DNA of 64,000 bases from Pseudopyrenochaeta lycopersici (lineage: Eukaryota; Ascomycota; Dothideomycetes; Pleosporales; Pseudopyrenochaetaceae), in contig NHZP01000005.1 of the NCBI GenBank assembly GCA_003313425.1, positions 1,302,001-1,366,000 of the forward strand, written 5' to 3'. Made by a program: the position numbers and the translations under genes. Each line of letters starts with the position of its first letter. Position 1 is the stretch's first letter. The notes below the pieces were generated by a model, which was given only the letters and a program-made list of their open reading frames with translations, did no database searches and had not been told where the DNA came from. Shown piece by piece: positions 23,181 through 35,605 of this stretch.

Positions 23181-26002
23181 ATGGCCTCCATCTTCACGTT
23201 TGACCCCGACCCGCCGCGTGTCTCGTCGCCGTGGGCAACACCTCCTACTGGCAAGCCTGCAAGCTCGCCGACCTGCCATCAGGCGGCCAAGCCACTTCCT
23301 TCCACGCTTGATAATAACAGCGACCAGGCAGGAGCGACCCACAGCCTTCAAGCTCCACCGGTGGACTATACAAAAATAACGAGACTGGAAGCGGAGCCAC
23401 AGGAGGGCCCAACCGAGTACAAGCTCCACTTACTCCTTCGACGGCGGAGGTCGTTCACTCGTGTGAGCACTGGACGCCATGTATCCGGATCTATGCGTCG
23501 ACTCGACATCCCTGTGCCAGCTTCTGTGGGTCGTAGTGTCTCGGAATCAGGCCTCCTACTGAATACTCCACCGCCACTGGCTTCTACACAGTCGAAGCAG
23601 CATCGCCTTGAGCAATTGACCACTCAATTGCTGTGGCGCCTGCAGCAGTCGTGCCCCTATCACATTTCTGCCTCCACCGCCCCTGTTCTGCCCCAATTTC
23701 CTGATGACGCTCGGCTCTCTGCCCCTGAAATGCCTCAAAGACTCCTACCGGGTCTAGAGGAAAGCAAAGGTGCACTCTATGAAATTGGAGTCGCTGACGA
23801 CGGTACCATCGTGGGCTTAGCGGAAGACGAGATGGAAGAGAGCCTGAACAATTTACGCGCCATGGCTGCGTGTCTAGGCTGTGGAGTTGAGGTTCTTCGC
23901 ATGGTGCCAGTGGGCGAATGTGAGTGGCTTGAAGATGCTGGCATGCCACAGCAGAAGCTACAACTATCGACGTTATTGGTTGCTGAAGCCTTGGTCCGCC
24001 CAGATCAACACCTCATTGATCACACGAAGAGAACCCAGCAAGGTGCCATTAGCACGCACTTGAATCCTGCAGATTGCGACGCGTCACCTTCAACTTGGAC
24101 CGCGGAGTCTCAAGCAGTGACTGAGCAATTGCGTGTTTCTGTAACTGGCGCGACCATGTCTGGCAAATCCAGTCTACTTGGAACTCTGTCTACAGCAACG
24201 CTAGACAACGGGCGCGGAAAAAGCCGCCTGAGCTTGCTTAAGCATAGACACGAGATTGCATCAGGTATGACCAGCTCTGTCACACAAGAGTTGATAGGCT
24301 ACCGAGATATCAGTACACATGGAGTTACGTGTGCGACTCAGGTCATCAGTTATGGTTCTGGGGACGTCTCCTCCTGGATCGACATACATGCGGCAGTTGA
24401 AACTGCGGTAAATGGCAGACTAGTCTTTCTCTCCGACTCCGCGGGGCACCCAAGATTTAGGCGGACCACTGTTCGCGGGATTGTTGGCTGGTAAGTCCAA
24501 GTCGATGCTTCGCAAGCGACGTTCCCTTCGGTCCGAGCATAAGGCCACCTGCAACCGTTTCATTATGTGACTTCTCCGGGAAGCTTGCCGCTAATACCGT
24601 CTTGATGTAAACGAGCTCTTGCTAAAATTAAACCTCTAGGCAGCCACATTGGACACTCCTGTGCGTTCCCGCAGACAACACGGACGATTCTTCGGGCAAA
24701 ATTGGAGCTTCGCCCACCTCCCAAGACTTGCTCGGCCCTGCTGCTGCAGATCTTGACCTGTCGCATGCCCACATCCAGCTCTGCCTCAACCTGGAGCTGC
24801 CCCTAGTGATCGTTATTACCAAGTACGACTTGGCTACTAAGGCTGGTTTGCGCCAGACACTCTCCAGATTATTATCAGCGCTCAAAGAGGCCGGCCGGAG
24901 ACCATGTATCGTATCAGATCCGTCAACATCCGTCCTCGAAGCAGATCTACACACGATCGCTGCAGACGATCTACAGGAAGCTGAGGGAGTGGTGCAATTG
25001 CTGAAAGCATCGCCCCTCACTGCTGTCCCAATCATTCTCACTAGCGCAGTCAAAGGAACTGGCATCACTAAACTACACGCATTCCTACGGCAGCTTCCGA
25101 TTCCACCAGAAGTATCGTCTCCATCAACACCATCTCCCTCGCACTTGTTCTTTATCGAAGATGTTTACAGCATCCGAACGAAGACACCGGCGGATCGCTC
25201 TGCAATTATCGGTGGATATCTCCGACACGGAACTCTGACAATTGGTGATGAAATGTTGCTAGGCCCATACCCAGTTGATGTTTCTTCAGATGATAGCGAC
25301 AGTGGCAGTGGTCCACCGACGCGAAAGTCTTCCTTGCCCGCCTCGAGATCTTTCCCTGGCGCGTTGAACATGAAACAAGATAGCTCTCTGCGCGATCGGC
25401 ATAGTGAGTGGCGACGCGTCCGTGTCACTTCACTGCGCAATTTGCGCCTTCCTGTCCGGACGCTATATGCAGGTCAGGTTGGTACTATGGGAATTGTTCC
25501 AGTTGGAACCCTGATTCTAAGCCCCTCAATCAACAGGATAAGGAAAGGTATGGTGCTTGCAGCTCGGGAACCGAAAGCCTATAGGGTCATCAACGTGCGG
25601 TTCGAGGGCGCGCAGGCAAGTAGCGTACAAGGTTTAAGCGTTGGAAGTGCGGTGGTCGTATACATTGCCAGCGTGAGGGCGTCATCCAAGGTCATATCCA
25701 TTGCCACGGATCCTTCGGCAACCCCGACAGTGGCAAATGGCAAGGACGATGACCACGACGACGACACCTTTGGTTTCGGCTTTGACGATGAAGCGGATGA
25801 GATACCCGGTCCAGACCTTGGCCCTTCAAAGTCGGCTGTCGTGGTCACGTTCCAATTCATCGCCTCACGGGAGTTTGTGGAGCTTGGTGCTAAGGTCCTG
25901 GTTCTGCCAGGAGGAGGCCCAGGACTTTCGGGAAGCAATGAGCGGGGCGCGAAGGGTGTTGCGGGTCTAGAAGGGTTTGTTGGACGGGTTTGCGAAGAGT
26001 AG
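23181..26002 (+). CDS. GTP-binding protein of the GTPBP1/GTPBP2 family
   Basis: Exon 1 (23181-24490) joins exon 2 (24640-26002) over a 149-base intron (donor GTAAGT, acceptor CTAG), giving about 890 residues. The translational-GTPase motifs appear in order: P-loop GATMSGKSS near residue 323, the G3 element DSAGHPRFRRTT near 417, the G4 element ITKYDLA (TKxD is normal in this family rather than NKxD) and TSAVKGTG as G5. Beta-barrel domains II and III follow, interrupted by a Ser-rich insert (SSDDSDSGSGPP) and an acidic insert (DDDHDDDTFGFGFDDE). Animal relatives take part in mRNA turnover and ribosome-linked quality control; the fungal role is not established. The long N-terminal part (about 320 residues) is lineage-specific, with poor conservation expected. 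The start is the ATG at 23181. The intron boundary is supported by WQPHWTLLCVPADN continuing the GTPase core. Confidence 0.87.
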
Positions 26003-26264
26003 AGCATGTGAGTCCTTGATGGCCTGCTGAAGGCCCAGGGGGTCACTGTCCACATTCCTTTTTTTTTGGTTTCCAAAGCATTGGCGTTTGGGTTTTGTTT
26101 TCGGTAGTCTTTCAAGCTTCTGTGATGTCTATCTAAATGTTGGATACTTTCACTGCCCTAATAGATTTGCAACGATCATATAGAATGATGATAATCTTAC
26201 GCCTGAACTATGCACATTATGCTATAATGCTTCAAATGCTGACATACACATCTTCAGATTACGT

Positions 26265-29200
26265 CTAATTCTTCACTTCAATCTCCTTCACCAACTCACC
26301 GCCCAAGCGCCTAATCTCATGCACAATAGCCACTCTATTAGCTTTGATGTCTACACCGTCCTTCGTCTTGATTGGCTCACTGTTCCACCCAGGCTTGACT
26401 TTCCAACTCCTCTGTCCAGTGACGATCGGATTCCACAATCCAACAATCTTGTCCAGGGTCTCTGGATCCCAGAACCAAAGCACAGCGTCGCCGTAGATAT
26501 CTAGTAATTCTTGTGCGAAGAGTTGGGGGAGTGGAATCGCAGATGCAGAGGGCTGAGCTGATTTTTGAAGATCAAGATTCTTGAACTGTAGGCTGCTTGA
26601 CTTGCGATTCTTGGACGAGGGTTTAAGGGTGTGCTTTTGATTGATACTGATGATGATGTCGTATTCAGCAATATTTGTGACGAATAGCGACTCTGGGTCT
26701 AGAGCATGTTTGCCCTGGGCACCGTTCCCGTTATTGATACGATGCAATAATCGTTCTTCGTCCGCTCGGACGGCTTGCGTGGCAGCCTTCGCAAGTGCGG
26801 TCAACCGCGCCGCAACAACCTTTTCTGGCTTCGCTTTATCGGACCACGTCGTACCCTCTTCATCTAGGTTCGTCGCTGCAAAGAGCACAACACGATTCAT
26901 CGCTGGATCGATACGGCGCCATGCTTCGAATCGCGTCTGCAATTTTTCGAGATCCTCAGCCTTCATCTTTTGCGAAGTTGAGTTTTCAAGCTCTGCCGGG
27001 TTGGCGGAAAAGCTGTTTGAGAAATCTACGATAAGTGGAACATGTCGCCAGTCCCAACGGCTGATCCAGGATAGCGTTCGCAGAAAACCGGTCGTTGCTG
27101 TTGAAGGGATCGGCCAGGGATGCGGTTGGAGGAATGTGCGTATGACCAGAAGTTCGATCAATTCGGGTGCGAAGTGTGGTGTTAGGAGATGTGATGCAAA
27201 CCATCGTTTTGTTAACCGTATTGAGGGTGAGAGCGCTGGGAAGCGGGTGCATAGCGTCTGCAGGACCTGCGAGTGTAGTGGCGACTGGACGTACTCGCGC
27301 TTGTATAAGGCGAGGGACGTAGCAGCAGACTCACGGGAAGGTACGTCGAGAGTCTTATCTTTGAGCTGTCGCTCAAACAGAGTGACCTCACGGTCGTGGT
27401 ATATACGAATCCGGAAGGTAAAACCAGCGGGAACCGTCACATCCAGGAATGCTTGGTTTTGTGCCGGTTGTGATGGATTCTCGAGGCCAACACGAGCGAC
27501 GTAGCCCGACTCGAGCTTGGCTAGAAGTTCAGAGAGCCTTAGCAGAAAAGCTACCTTGGTTCGCTGGATTGCACAAAGATCGTCAGGCCAACGTCCAGAG
27601 CCTTCAAATTGCAATACCACTGATGCGGGAGTGTTCCCAGCGGTTGGAGGTTCTATGGACGCATATCGGAGTTGTGAATCTGCGCCTCGAATATGGCGTA
27701 GCTGAAGTGGGAGGTCTTCTAGATCGCGAATATCCTTCTCCATGGCAGCAAATGCATTCATGATCGGTTGGAATGATGCAACGCTTGATGCTCCTTGAAC
27801 GCGACCAGCAGTCACGAGATTGGCGTACGCATCGCTCGTGAACTGCGCGTGCTCGGCGGCTTCCGCTCCTATATGTTTCTGGAGGATGTAGGAAACAATC
27901 TGTTCAATAACGGAGGTGGAGGTATCTTTGAGAGACCAAACGACGCTCTCAAGTATGCTACCATCCTTGAAGCGTCGAAGCTCAGCTTTCTCACCCCAAA
28001 ACTTTCGGAAAGCAGCAGCTTCCAATTTATTTTCCGCCGAGGGCCCATGGTCGATAGTACGATTTGCATTCGCTGGGTTTGTCGAAAAGTTAACCAGAAT
28101 GCTCTTGCGTTGTTTTTCCTGTGGACGCTGCGAAGAAATCGACCAGTGTCCTTCTTCTGGTAGTGTAAAAGATATCGCCGTAATTCGATCAGTCAGAGCG
28201 CGGGTCAAAGTGCTGTGAATTTCCTGGCAAATGTTGGTAACTGACTGATCGGGGGATTCGTCTATTAATGACGAGTTGAATGCTGATAGCGGTATCTCGA
28301 GCGAAGCATCGTATCTATACATCTGCAACTCCGTCTTGAGGATAAATGCTGCATCAAACTGATCGAAGACAGAATCACTCAGCATGTCAACGGTGGCCTT
28401 TGCTTCCAATCGGAGGCGAGTATAAGACCATGGTGTCATCTTAAACAAGAGGTTCTGTCCTCGCGGTCCGTCGAACACAACAGGCGCCGTTTCCGTCTTC
28501 GGAATGATGATGTTGAGGGCTTGAAAGATAAATGGTTTCTTTGTAAGATCTCCTCGTGACAGGAACTGCAGTGTCGCCTTGAAAAGCTGATAGCTGCTGT
28601 ATCCTGAGGAGAGCGACTGCGCACCGGTGCCTGCGTTTGGCTGTAGCAGAAGAGCCATGATAGCGGCCCATTCAAAGTTACCAAAGCCACCTTTGCGCAG
28701 TCGACTTCCAAATCCGCGCTGCTTCAACCAAACGCGACCTAGAATGCAGGCGTCCTTGAATGCATCAGTCTTGGAGGCAGTGCCATGAAACAATTTGAGG
28801 TATGCGGTGATATTGGCGTCCGACTGTAGCGTATTGTTGTAAAAGGGAGTAGGGAGGAGTGTCTTGTTGGGCGTCTCATCCTCGTTTCCTCTAGGTCGGA
28901 CACAGTTAGAGCTTGGAAGAAGCTTGGTCTGCGCAAACGTGTTCTCTGGCAAAGCTACCAGGATCTGGATCTGACACTTTGAGCTCGAAAAGTCATCTGC
29001 ATCGCCATTGCCGCTTGGCCGTACTACCAGGATAGGCTGGAGCTGATTTCCATTCAGACAGTCGAACGACAGGTCGAACTTGTGATTCTTCGACGCCTTG
29101 ATACCAGCAGCAAGGCAAGCCAGGAAGTATGCGCGCTTGTAGAAGAATCGATGGTTGAGGTAGTCCTTATCCTGGAAAAGGGCAGCTGGCATGGTGACTA

Positions 29201-29920
29201 CGAGATCGATTGACAAGCCATCTTCGGATCGGGTCGCGGTCTTGAGAGGGTAGCTACCGGTTACATTCACGCTCGCGGGCCGCTCGTATTGCAACTTGTA
29301 CATTGCGTCTTTGGGTGGGCGGGGACTAGGAAAGGGAATCGATACACCGGCAGACTTGAGGGCCTTCTCAGCTTCGGGTATCTGAAGACGATTAGCACAC
29401 GCCACACCTACCCAGGCGTTGTACGTACTGGCAGCGGGCCGCGACCTGGTATTTGTTCAATGATGTTTTTCAATGTCCGCATCGCATTCTCCGCCGGCGC
29501 TTCCTTCTTGCCGTACTTCGGCTTGACTTGCTCCAGCAGCTCGTCTACCTGCAGTTTGAATAGGTTGGACTTGAACGTCTCCGCAGTGTATACGCCGTCT
29601 TGGATGGCCGTGGCAGGTCTTTTCGGCTGCTTCTGTCCAGGGCTTGCTTTTGTGGTTGAGGCGTGCTTGTTGCTTTCTTGTGCAGATTTTCCCCCCTCCA
29701 TGGTGTCTTCATCTTCCTCTTCATCTTCGCTCAAGTCTTCATCGTCGTCCCAATCCTCTGCGCCGTCCATGGAAGCGTCGCTGCCAGGCGCATCAACTTC
29801 TGCATCGCTTCCATTTAATTCCACGCCATTGGTCCGGTCAAAGTCGGCAAAACTTCCTTCAGAGTCACTCTCTGAGTCGCTGTGCTCCAGCTTTCTTCGT
29901 TTTGTCGCAGGCGGCGCCAT
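26265..29920 (-). CDS. utp22: U3 snoRNP protein Utp22 (Nrap family)
   Basis: Exon 1 (29920-29429) and exon 2 (29381-26265) join in phase 0 over a 47-base intron (29428-29382; donor GTACGT, branch TGCTAATC, acceptor TTCAG). The product has about 1202 residues, near the size of yeast Utp22. The N-terminus is a highly acidic Ser/Asp/Glu tract (SDSESDSEGSF, EDWDDDEDLSEDEEEDED), usual in nucleolar assembly factors. The long exon follows the Nrap pattern of inactive nucleotidyltransferase/PAP domains, for example FWGEKAELRRFKDGSILESVVW and RLTKRWFASHLLTPHFAPELIELLV. Utp22 works with Rrp7 in the small-subunit processome during 18S rRNA maturation. In-frame upstream ATGs at 29929 and 29995 exist; I chose 29920 (MAPPATKRRKLEH) for its good context and basic start. 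The gene is divergent from the isoaspartate methyltransferase. Confidence 0.9.
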
Positions 29921-30300
29921 TTTTGTCATTTGGAGTTTCGCTCGCATGAGAAGCTCTGGGTCGCGAACTTTTTGTCGCAAAGTGGGGCCGTGCATATCCT
30001 TATCGATAAGCCTCCCTTGGGTTCATGACGGAACCTATCGCTCAGTCACCCCTCACTCACGCGCTCTAATGGCAGATCAGATTGCCACACCCTCTCTGTA
30101 TATAACCAGTGTACTTTGAACTCACACATGGAGTCTGCTTGAATCTCCATGTACACCTAGTCATACCATCTTCTATAATACAAAGCTTTATTCATCATTG
30201 TTGTTGTGCCGCCTTCACCCTGTTGTCCCTAACACAGCTCGTCCGTTGCACACGCGTAGCTCGTGTTATTGTCAAGCCTACGCCGTCCAGAGCCTTCACT

Positions 30301-31057
30301 ATGGCCTGGCGCAGCTCTGGTTCGAGCAATGATGCTCTAATCGGGAACCTTGCGCGCAATGGTCTCATCAAATCGGACCGGGTCAAAGAGGCCATGCTGA
30401 AAGTACTCTCCCTTACTGCACTCTTCTTTCTAGCACCGACCGAGGGCACGGTGGTCCCAAGAATTCATACGCTAATATAGGCATGTGCAGGTCGATCGCG
30501 CGCACTATGCTCCGGCCTCCGCATATGAAGACTCTCCCCAGCCCATCGGCCATCGGGCCACCATCTCAGCGCCACACATGCACGCCTCAGCCTGCGAATC
30601 GCTCCTCACATACTTAGAGCCTGGCTCAACAGTCTTAGACATTGGCTCTGGGTCCGGCTATTTGACAGCTGTACTGGCCAACCTCGTCGGGCCCAACGGC
30701 ATCGTGGTAGGAATCGATCACATCCAACCGTTAGTTGACATGGCAAGCACGAATATGGCAAAAAGTGATGAAGGAAAGAGGATGCTAGAGTCGGGGCAGG
30801 TCAAGTTTGTGCTAGGCGATGGGCGCAAAGGATGGAAGGAAGGCGCGCCCTACGATGCGATTCATGTTGGAGCCGCGGCAGCCGAGCATCATGAGGAATT
30901 AACAGACCAATTGAAGACACCAGGACGGCTATTTGTTCCAGTGGCAGAAGGTGATTTGCAACACATCTATGTGATTGACAAGAAAGCGGACGGAAGTGTT
31001 GAGCGCAAGAAAATGTATGGGGTACGGTATGTCCCGCTGACTGATGCGCCGAAATGA
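30301..31057 (+). CDS. Protein-L-isoaspartate O-methyltransferase
   Basis: Exon 1 (30301-30402) and exon 2 (30491-31057) join in phase 0 over an 88-base intron with a non-ideal donor (GTACTC), a GCTAAT branch site and acceptor GCAG; the product has 222 residues, standard for PCMT. It shows the start block ALIGNLARNGLIKSDRVKEAML, the substrate-loop region VDRAHYAPASAYEDSPQPIG, and the SAM-binding motif VLDIGSGSGYLTAVLA. The later LVGPNGIVVGIDHIQ and YDAIHVGAAA strands also fit. The enzyme methylates isoaspartyl sites in aged proteins so they can revert to aspartate, acting mainly in the cytosol. Utp22 lies upstream on the other strand, with about 380 bases between the starts. Nothing unusual is seen apart from the weak donor. 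Confidence 0.92.
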
Positions 31058-31832
31058 CGAGGAAGAGGGTGAGAGTTTCAACACTACACCAGCAAAAAGA
31101 AGTGAAGTATGCAGACGATAGGCAATTTGGCATTATCTATCATCGGCCAGGGCTGGATTGTCAATGAGGCGAGTGGCATGCAGCATGCGCAGAAATACTA
31201 ATCAGAGCGTGGATAGGAAAGAGTTCAATCAAGGTAGTATGCCTCATATATTGGGTGCCTAGCATGGTGCAGCAGGAGTTGAGTGTTGTAGAGCAGACTG
31301 AAACGAACTGTTAGTCACACTGCGTGCTCCTATCACAGCAATCAATCAGCCATCACAGAAGGAACGGTGCTGCGCCTCACCGTTATCACAACTCGCACGT
31401 GATGCTTAGCAAACAATTGCTTCGTTGTATGCGCGAGTGGGCAGACTCGGCCGAAGTCACGTGAACTTCCAGGCTACTTCTAATAAGCGTGGCTACCTAG
31501 CTCCTCTGGATGCTGCAGGTACCCGCTTCGATGCCATCCTTCGATCCTGTGCAACCAACTTTATTGCATCTGAACCAATCTCATGTCTGCGTCGTTGCCA
31601 AATGTTTCTTAGGACGGTCTAAAGCCCATCATCTAGCAGCTTGTTGACTTACGTGTAAGAAATCCTACGCTAGCTATACATCAGGATACTGGTGCGCAGC
31701 GAGATCATAGTGAACTACATAGTTACCATGTATAAATATGAACGAAGTGAAGCGGTTCTAAGCTTCACCAAGTAGACTTGTCTTCCCTTTCGCAATTCAC
31801 TTACTTTGACTGCATTTCCCATCCCACCCGCC
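31058..31832. other. Intergenic; 3' region and esterase promoter
   Basis: No coding frame was recognised. This stretch carries the methyltransferase 3' end and the promoter of the carboxylesterase that begins the catabolic cluster. A pyrimidine-rich stretch just before 31833 is a likely transcription start region. It contains no CCCCACA heptamer, unlike the promoters further right. Confidence 0.45.
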
Positions 31833-33596
31833 ATGATCACCACCACCCTCCAAACCTGCTTTGGTACTTTTATTGGCGAAGAGAGGAAGAGCGATGGTGC
31901 AACGCAATATCGAGGCATCAAGTATGCGACTGTGAGGGACCAGCTCTCCGTGCCTGAGATGGTGACACACTATGGCGATGAACCGATTGACGCCACAAAG
32001 TTTGGGTCAGCACTCCTCCCATTCTTCTGCCTCTCGTACTCACTACATGTACACCAGACCGAGGGCTCCCGCAATGGATGGGTGCGCCTTCGAACAGAGC
32101 ATGCTTATCCAATGTTCTATTGGCGTCCCAGAGAACCCTCCAAGCATGTCAGGAATGGATTGTCTCAACCTGAACATCACCGTACCTGATAGAAAAACAA
32201 ATGAGACACTGCCCGTCATGGTCTTTATTCACGGCGGAGGTTACATAATGGGCTCTAATCATTGGCCACAATACGACCCTACACGCTTGGTGAAGTTCTC
32301 TGCGGGTCTTGAAATGCCTGTCATCATTGTGAATATCAATTATCGGCTCAGCGTCCTGGGAAACCTGACGAGTGAAGAGTTGAGAAACGCCGGATATCCT
32401 GGAAACAATAGCCTGAGAGACCAAAAGTGTGCATTACAGTGGGTCCAGAAACATATCGGAGGCTTTGGCGGCGATCCTGGAAATGTTACTGCTTTTGGTG
32501 AAAGCGCCGGTGCGGGTAATGGCTTGTGAACGCTCTTTACGGCTTGCAATAGCGACTGACAATATGCAGTGGCGGTTCTTACCCACCTCTCATCGAAAGT
32601 GCCCCTGTTCAAGCGCGCAATATCTATGAGCGGCACTCCACTTATGCTCAAGCCTCTCCCTCTTCCAGTCACTGAAATGGCGTACCTCAACATCATGAAG
32701 GTGCTGGGATTGGAGAATTTATCGCCTGAGGAGCGAGTACAGCGCCTGGTCACACTCAGTCCTGATGAGCTTGTAGCCAAAACACCGATGACAACTCCAC
32801 TTGTGCCTCATCTTGATGGTGATTTGGTGCCTGAGGCAACCAGTTTTGCGAGCTTATCTGGAACCAGCTTGAAGACAAAAGCGTGGTGCGAGGAGCTCAT
32901 GATTGGTGACACTCAACACGATGGTAATGTCTTCCTCTTCATGGGGCTCACAGAGCGTAAAGCTGGCATCGCCTCTGCGCTGAAAACGTCGCTCTCCAGA
33001 AATCTATCTGGAGCAGCCACTAGCGCTGTTCTCGACGCGTACGGCATTGATGCCTTGAAGCCGGATGACGAGGCAATGTCGTCCATCATCAATCTCGCGA
33101 CAGATATCGCATACTACATACCCGCTGTCTCCTTCGCGCGCAGCTTTCCTGGGAGAACGTACTATTATAACTTCAATGAACCAAATCCATGGGACGGGGC
33201 CTTCAAAGGGTGCGCCACCCATATGCTGGATGCTGCGTTCTTGTTTCAGAACTTTAAGGAGCACCTTTCGCTTGAAGCGGGGGAGGTGGGGAGCAGATTG
33301 GGAAGGGACTTCATCGGGTTTGCAAATGGGCAACCACCGTGGGGACAGTTTACTAGAGAGACAGGGCAGACGAGAGTGTATGGGTCGAGCAGTGGAAGTT
33401 TAGTAGGTTGCGTGGAGAAGAATGGGCTGGGAAATGGAAGGCGAGACACGTTGTTCAAGTTGAGTGATGAGGGAGTAGTGGATCTTGACCAGTTGAGCGC
33501 CGCTTGGGATTTGTTCATAGCTGGTAAGTGATAGCACCACATCATAACCATTTTCTCTATCCAGCAAAAAGCCACTTAAAGAAATTGCGATCATAG
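31833..33596 (+). CDS. Type-B carboxylesterase, intracellular
   Basis: Four exons (31833-32005, 32058-32515, 32570-33523, 33565-33596) join to about 538 residues. The last intron (GTAAGT..CCAG) replaces an early stop at 33531 and adds the tail AKSHLKKLRS; without it the protein would end a few residues earlier. Family features are MDCLNLNITVP, the oxyanion loop VFIHGGGYIMGS, the nucleophile elbow FGESAGA and the His block THMLDAAFLFQNF. The acidic residue is probably Asp in DTQHDGNVF, where Glu is more common. No signal peptide is seen, so the enzyme probably acts inside the cell. It would hydrolyse carboxylic esters of small molecules; the substrate is unknown. It opens the metabolic gene run, and its stop overlaps that of the convergent decarboxylase gene by six bases. 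Confidence 0.85.
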
Positions 33597-34086
33597 CTTT
33601 GCTTTGATCTTGCCCTCCTCTTTCTTCCAATCCTCAATGACTTTTTCCGCGACCCGGAAACCCTCGATGGCGGCGGGTAACCCAACATAAGCACCAACCT
33701 GCAACAATGCCTCCCGAATCTCCACTTCGCTTAACCCATTCCGTAGTGCACCTCTTACATGCACGCCCAGCTCGGTACTTCTATTCAGAGCACATAGCAT
33801 GCCAAGGTTGAGCAAGCTTCCTAAACGGGCGGTCACAAAATTAGCTTAAAGGACGTGGCTTTGGATTGCGATCACCATACGTACGCTGCTTTCTATCCAA
33901 GCCCGGTCTAGTCCATATCCAGCCCCACCCTACTTCAGTCACAAGCTCCTGGAGGGGTTTGGAGAAGGGAGTGGAGTGTCGAGCGAGGGAGGCATCAACG
34001 TAGGAGTCACCGGCAACGGAACGCCGCACAGCGATGCCTTCGTCAAACAGGGTCTGGTGTGCTTCACTGACTTTCTTGGTGGCCAT
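33591..34086 (-). CDS. Carboxymuconolactone decarboxylase (PcaC-like)
   Basis: Exon 1 (34086-33885) and exon 2 (33820-33591) join over a 64-base intron (donor GTACGT, branch GCTAAT, acceptor TTAG) to 143 residues, the usual length. The sequence follows the bacterial PcaC pattern closely: LQELVTEVGWGWIWTRPGLDRK, then RSLLNLGMLCALNRSTELGVH, and the ExxxHVRGALRNGLSEVEI helix with Glu and His in the expected places. It lacks the CxxC pair of AhpD-type peroxidases, so a decarboxylase/isomerase-like role fits better than a redox one. In bacteria the enzyme converts gamma-carboxymuconolactone to an enol-lactone in protocatechuate breakdown. Fungi usually run that pathway without it, so the real substrate here is open. 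It is divergent from the SDR gene and convergent with the esterase. Confidence 0.88.
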
Positions 34087-34625
34087 GATGTCTAATCAAG
34101 ATCACTAAACTGCGCAATCTATATTTGGAGAACTATATGAAGTGAGGTCTTCGATGTGAAGAAGATGCACATTCCGACCAGTTCCGATGTTCCGGGCAAC
34201 ACAGCCCTTGGAAGCGGGAAGATTCCGTCCCAAGTCAACATATCCCCACATTTACTCTACCCTTCTAGGCGATATCTGCAGATCCTTCGATTTATTTGTA
34301 TTTGACCCAACGATTGAATTCAATGGAACTCATCGGGTATATGTGACCGACTAGAGCATTCACCCCACAATCTTTGATTAAGCTTAGTGCGGGGAAAGGG
34401 GAGTTCTTCTAGCGAATCCCCATCTTTATGTGGGGTCATTTACATCGAACCCCAACGCCAGGACTATGACGAGAACAATCCCGTGATGTTTTGCCGGATC
34501 AGCCCCTCGGTTGGAGAATACATTTCAACCGTGCTCCGAATGCGAGCAGGGGAGTCTTCCGTTTCCGAATTACTCTATCCTTATAGCTCCACATTCGAGC
34601 ATTGCGATTAAGGAACCATAGCATC
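34087..34625. promoter_or_regulatory. Shared divergent promoter with CCCCACA heptamers
   Basis: These 539 bases separate the starts of the decarboxylase and SDR genes, so both must be controlled from here. The heptamer CCCCACA occurs at 34244-34250 and 34363-34369 on the plus strand and at 34429-34435 on the minus strand, three copies within 192 bases. A GCGGGG box is at 34389-34394. GTGGGG and GCGGGG fit the loose CreA/Mig1 consensus SYGGRG, but that consensus is common by chance. I infer a possible shared regulator site; the binding protein is unknown. Confidence 0.45.
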
Positions 34626-35545
34626 ATGTCTAAGCCTGTAGCGATTGTCACAGGAGCAGGGTCAGGTATTGGGGAGGCGGTTGCAAAGCACTTGTATGGG
34701 AAGGGGTACAAGGTCGTCGTTGCGGATCTAAATGCTACCACAGGCGAAGCAGTCGCCAAAGCGCTTGGACAAGACGCAATTTGTATTCAGACGGACGTCT
34801 CATCCTACCGCTCACAAGCCCAGCTCTTCAAGAAGGCGTATGAATGGGGCGGTAACAGACTGGACTTCTTTCACGCCAATGCCGGCATCGATGATCGACA
34901 GATGCTCAACGAATCTGAAGACAAGGAAGAACTGGATGAGGATGGCCTGCTGAAACCGTTGAATACAAAGGTCATGGAAGTTAACCTTGAAGCTACGATT
35001 CAAGGGTTGTGGCTATTCAAGTACTTTGTGAGACGGAGCAAAGCCGCTGGTGGTGGGAAGGGCCATTTCGTTGCTACAAGTAGTGCAGCGGGCATCTAGT
35101 AAGTACCCTTCCGCATATCAATAAGATACACAAGTAATGGTGAACTAACTTGAAGCGAAGCCATATGTCGCAATGTCCTCAATATACGGCTTCCAAGTAC
35201 GGCATTGTAGGTCTCTGCCGCGCCGCTGGTCCCATTTTCATTTCAGAAGGCATCACAGTAAATGCCATTTGCCCGGCTTTCATTCCGACCAATCTTTGTC
35301 CGCCAGAGGTGCTCAAGATCTGGCCTCAGGAGCATATAACTCCACTATCAACCGTCATCAAGGCTATTGAGGCTTTCCTGGGTGACAACACCATGACGGG
35401 TCAGATTGTCGAGCTGTCACAGGACAATATTTATTTCAGGCCACAGCATGATTGGGCAAATGAGAGTCAGAAGTGGATGGGAACACAGAGTAATGCGCTT
35501 TGGGATGTGGGTTATCAAGAGCCACCGAAGAGAGAAGGCTACTGA
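34626..35545 (+). CDS. Short-chain dehydrogenase/reductase
   Basis: Exon 1 (34626-35098) and exon 2 (35161-35545) join over a 62-base intron (donor GTAAGT, branch ACTAAC, acceptor GAAG), giving 285 residues. It is a classical SDR: the dinucleotide-binding TGAGSGIG lies at residues 9-16, an Asp follows at the end of the second strand (VVVADLN), pointing to NAD(H) rather than NADP(H), the NAG motif reads HANAGI, and the catalytic YxxxK is Y166-TAS-K170, with Ser in VATSSAAG. The C-terminal part GLCRAAGPIFISEGITVNAICP is typical of the 15-hydroxyprostaglandin-dehydrogenase-like group. It would oxidise a secondary alcohol or reduce a ketone. The substrate is unknown, but the neighbours suggest an intermediate in small-molecule breakdown. 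The start is the first ATG after the shared promoter. Confidence 0.88.
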
Positions 35546-35605
35546 AGTGATACAATATCTGCATCAGCATTCCAATTTATAAATGCTTAACAATTTGATC
35601 AACTC

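Noticed and set aside
26641..27504. A 287-codon plus-strand frame
   Set aside because: It is antisense to the Utp22 coding exon; its length follows from codon use of the real gene.
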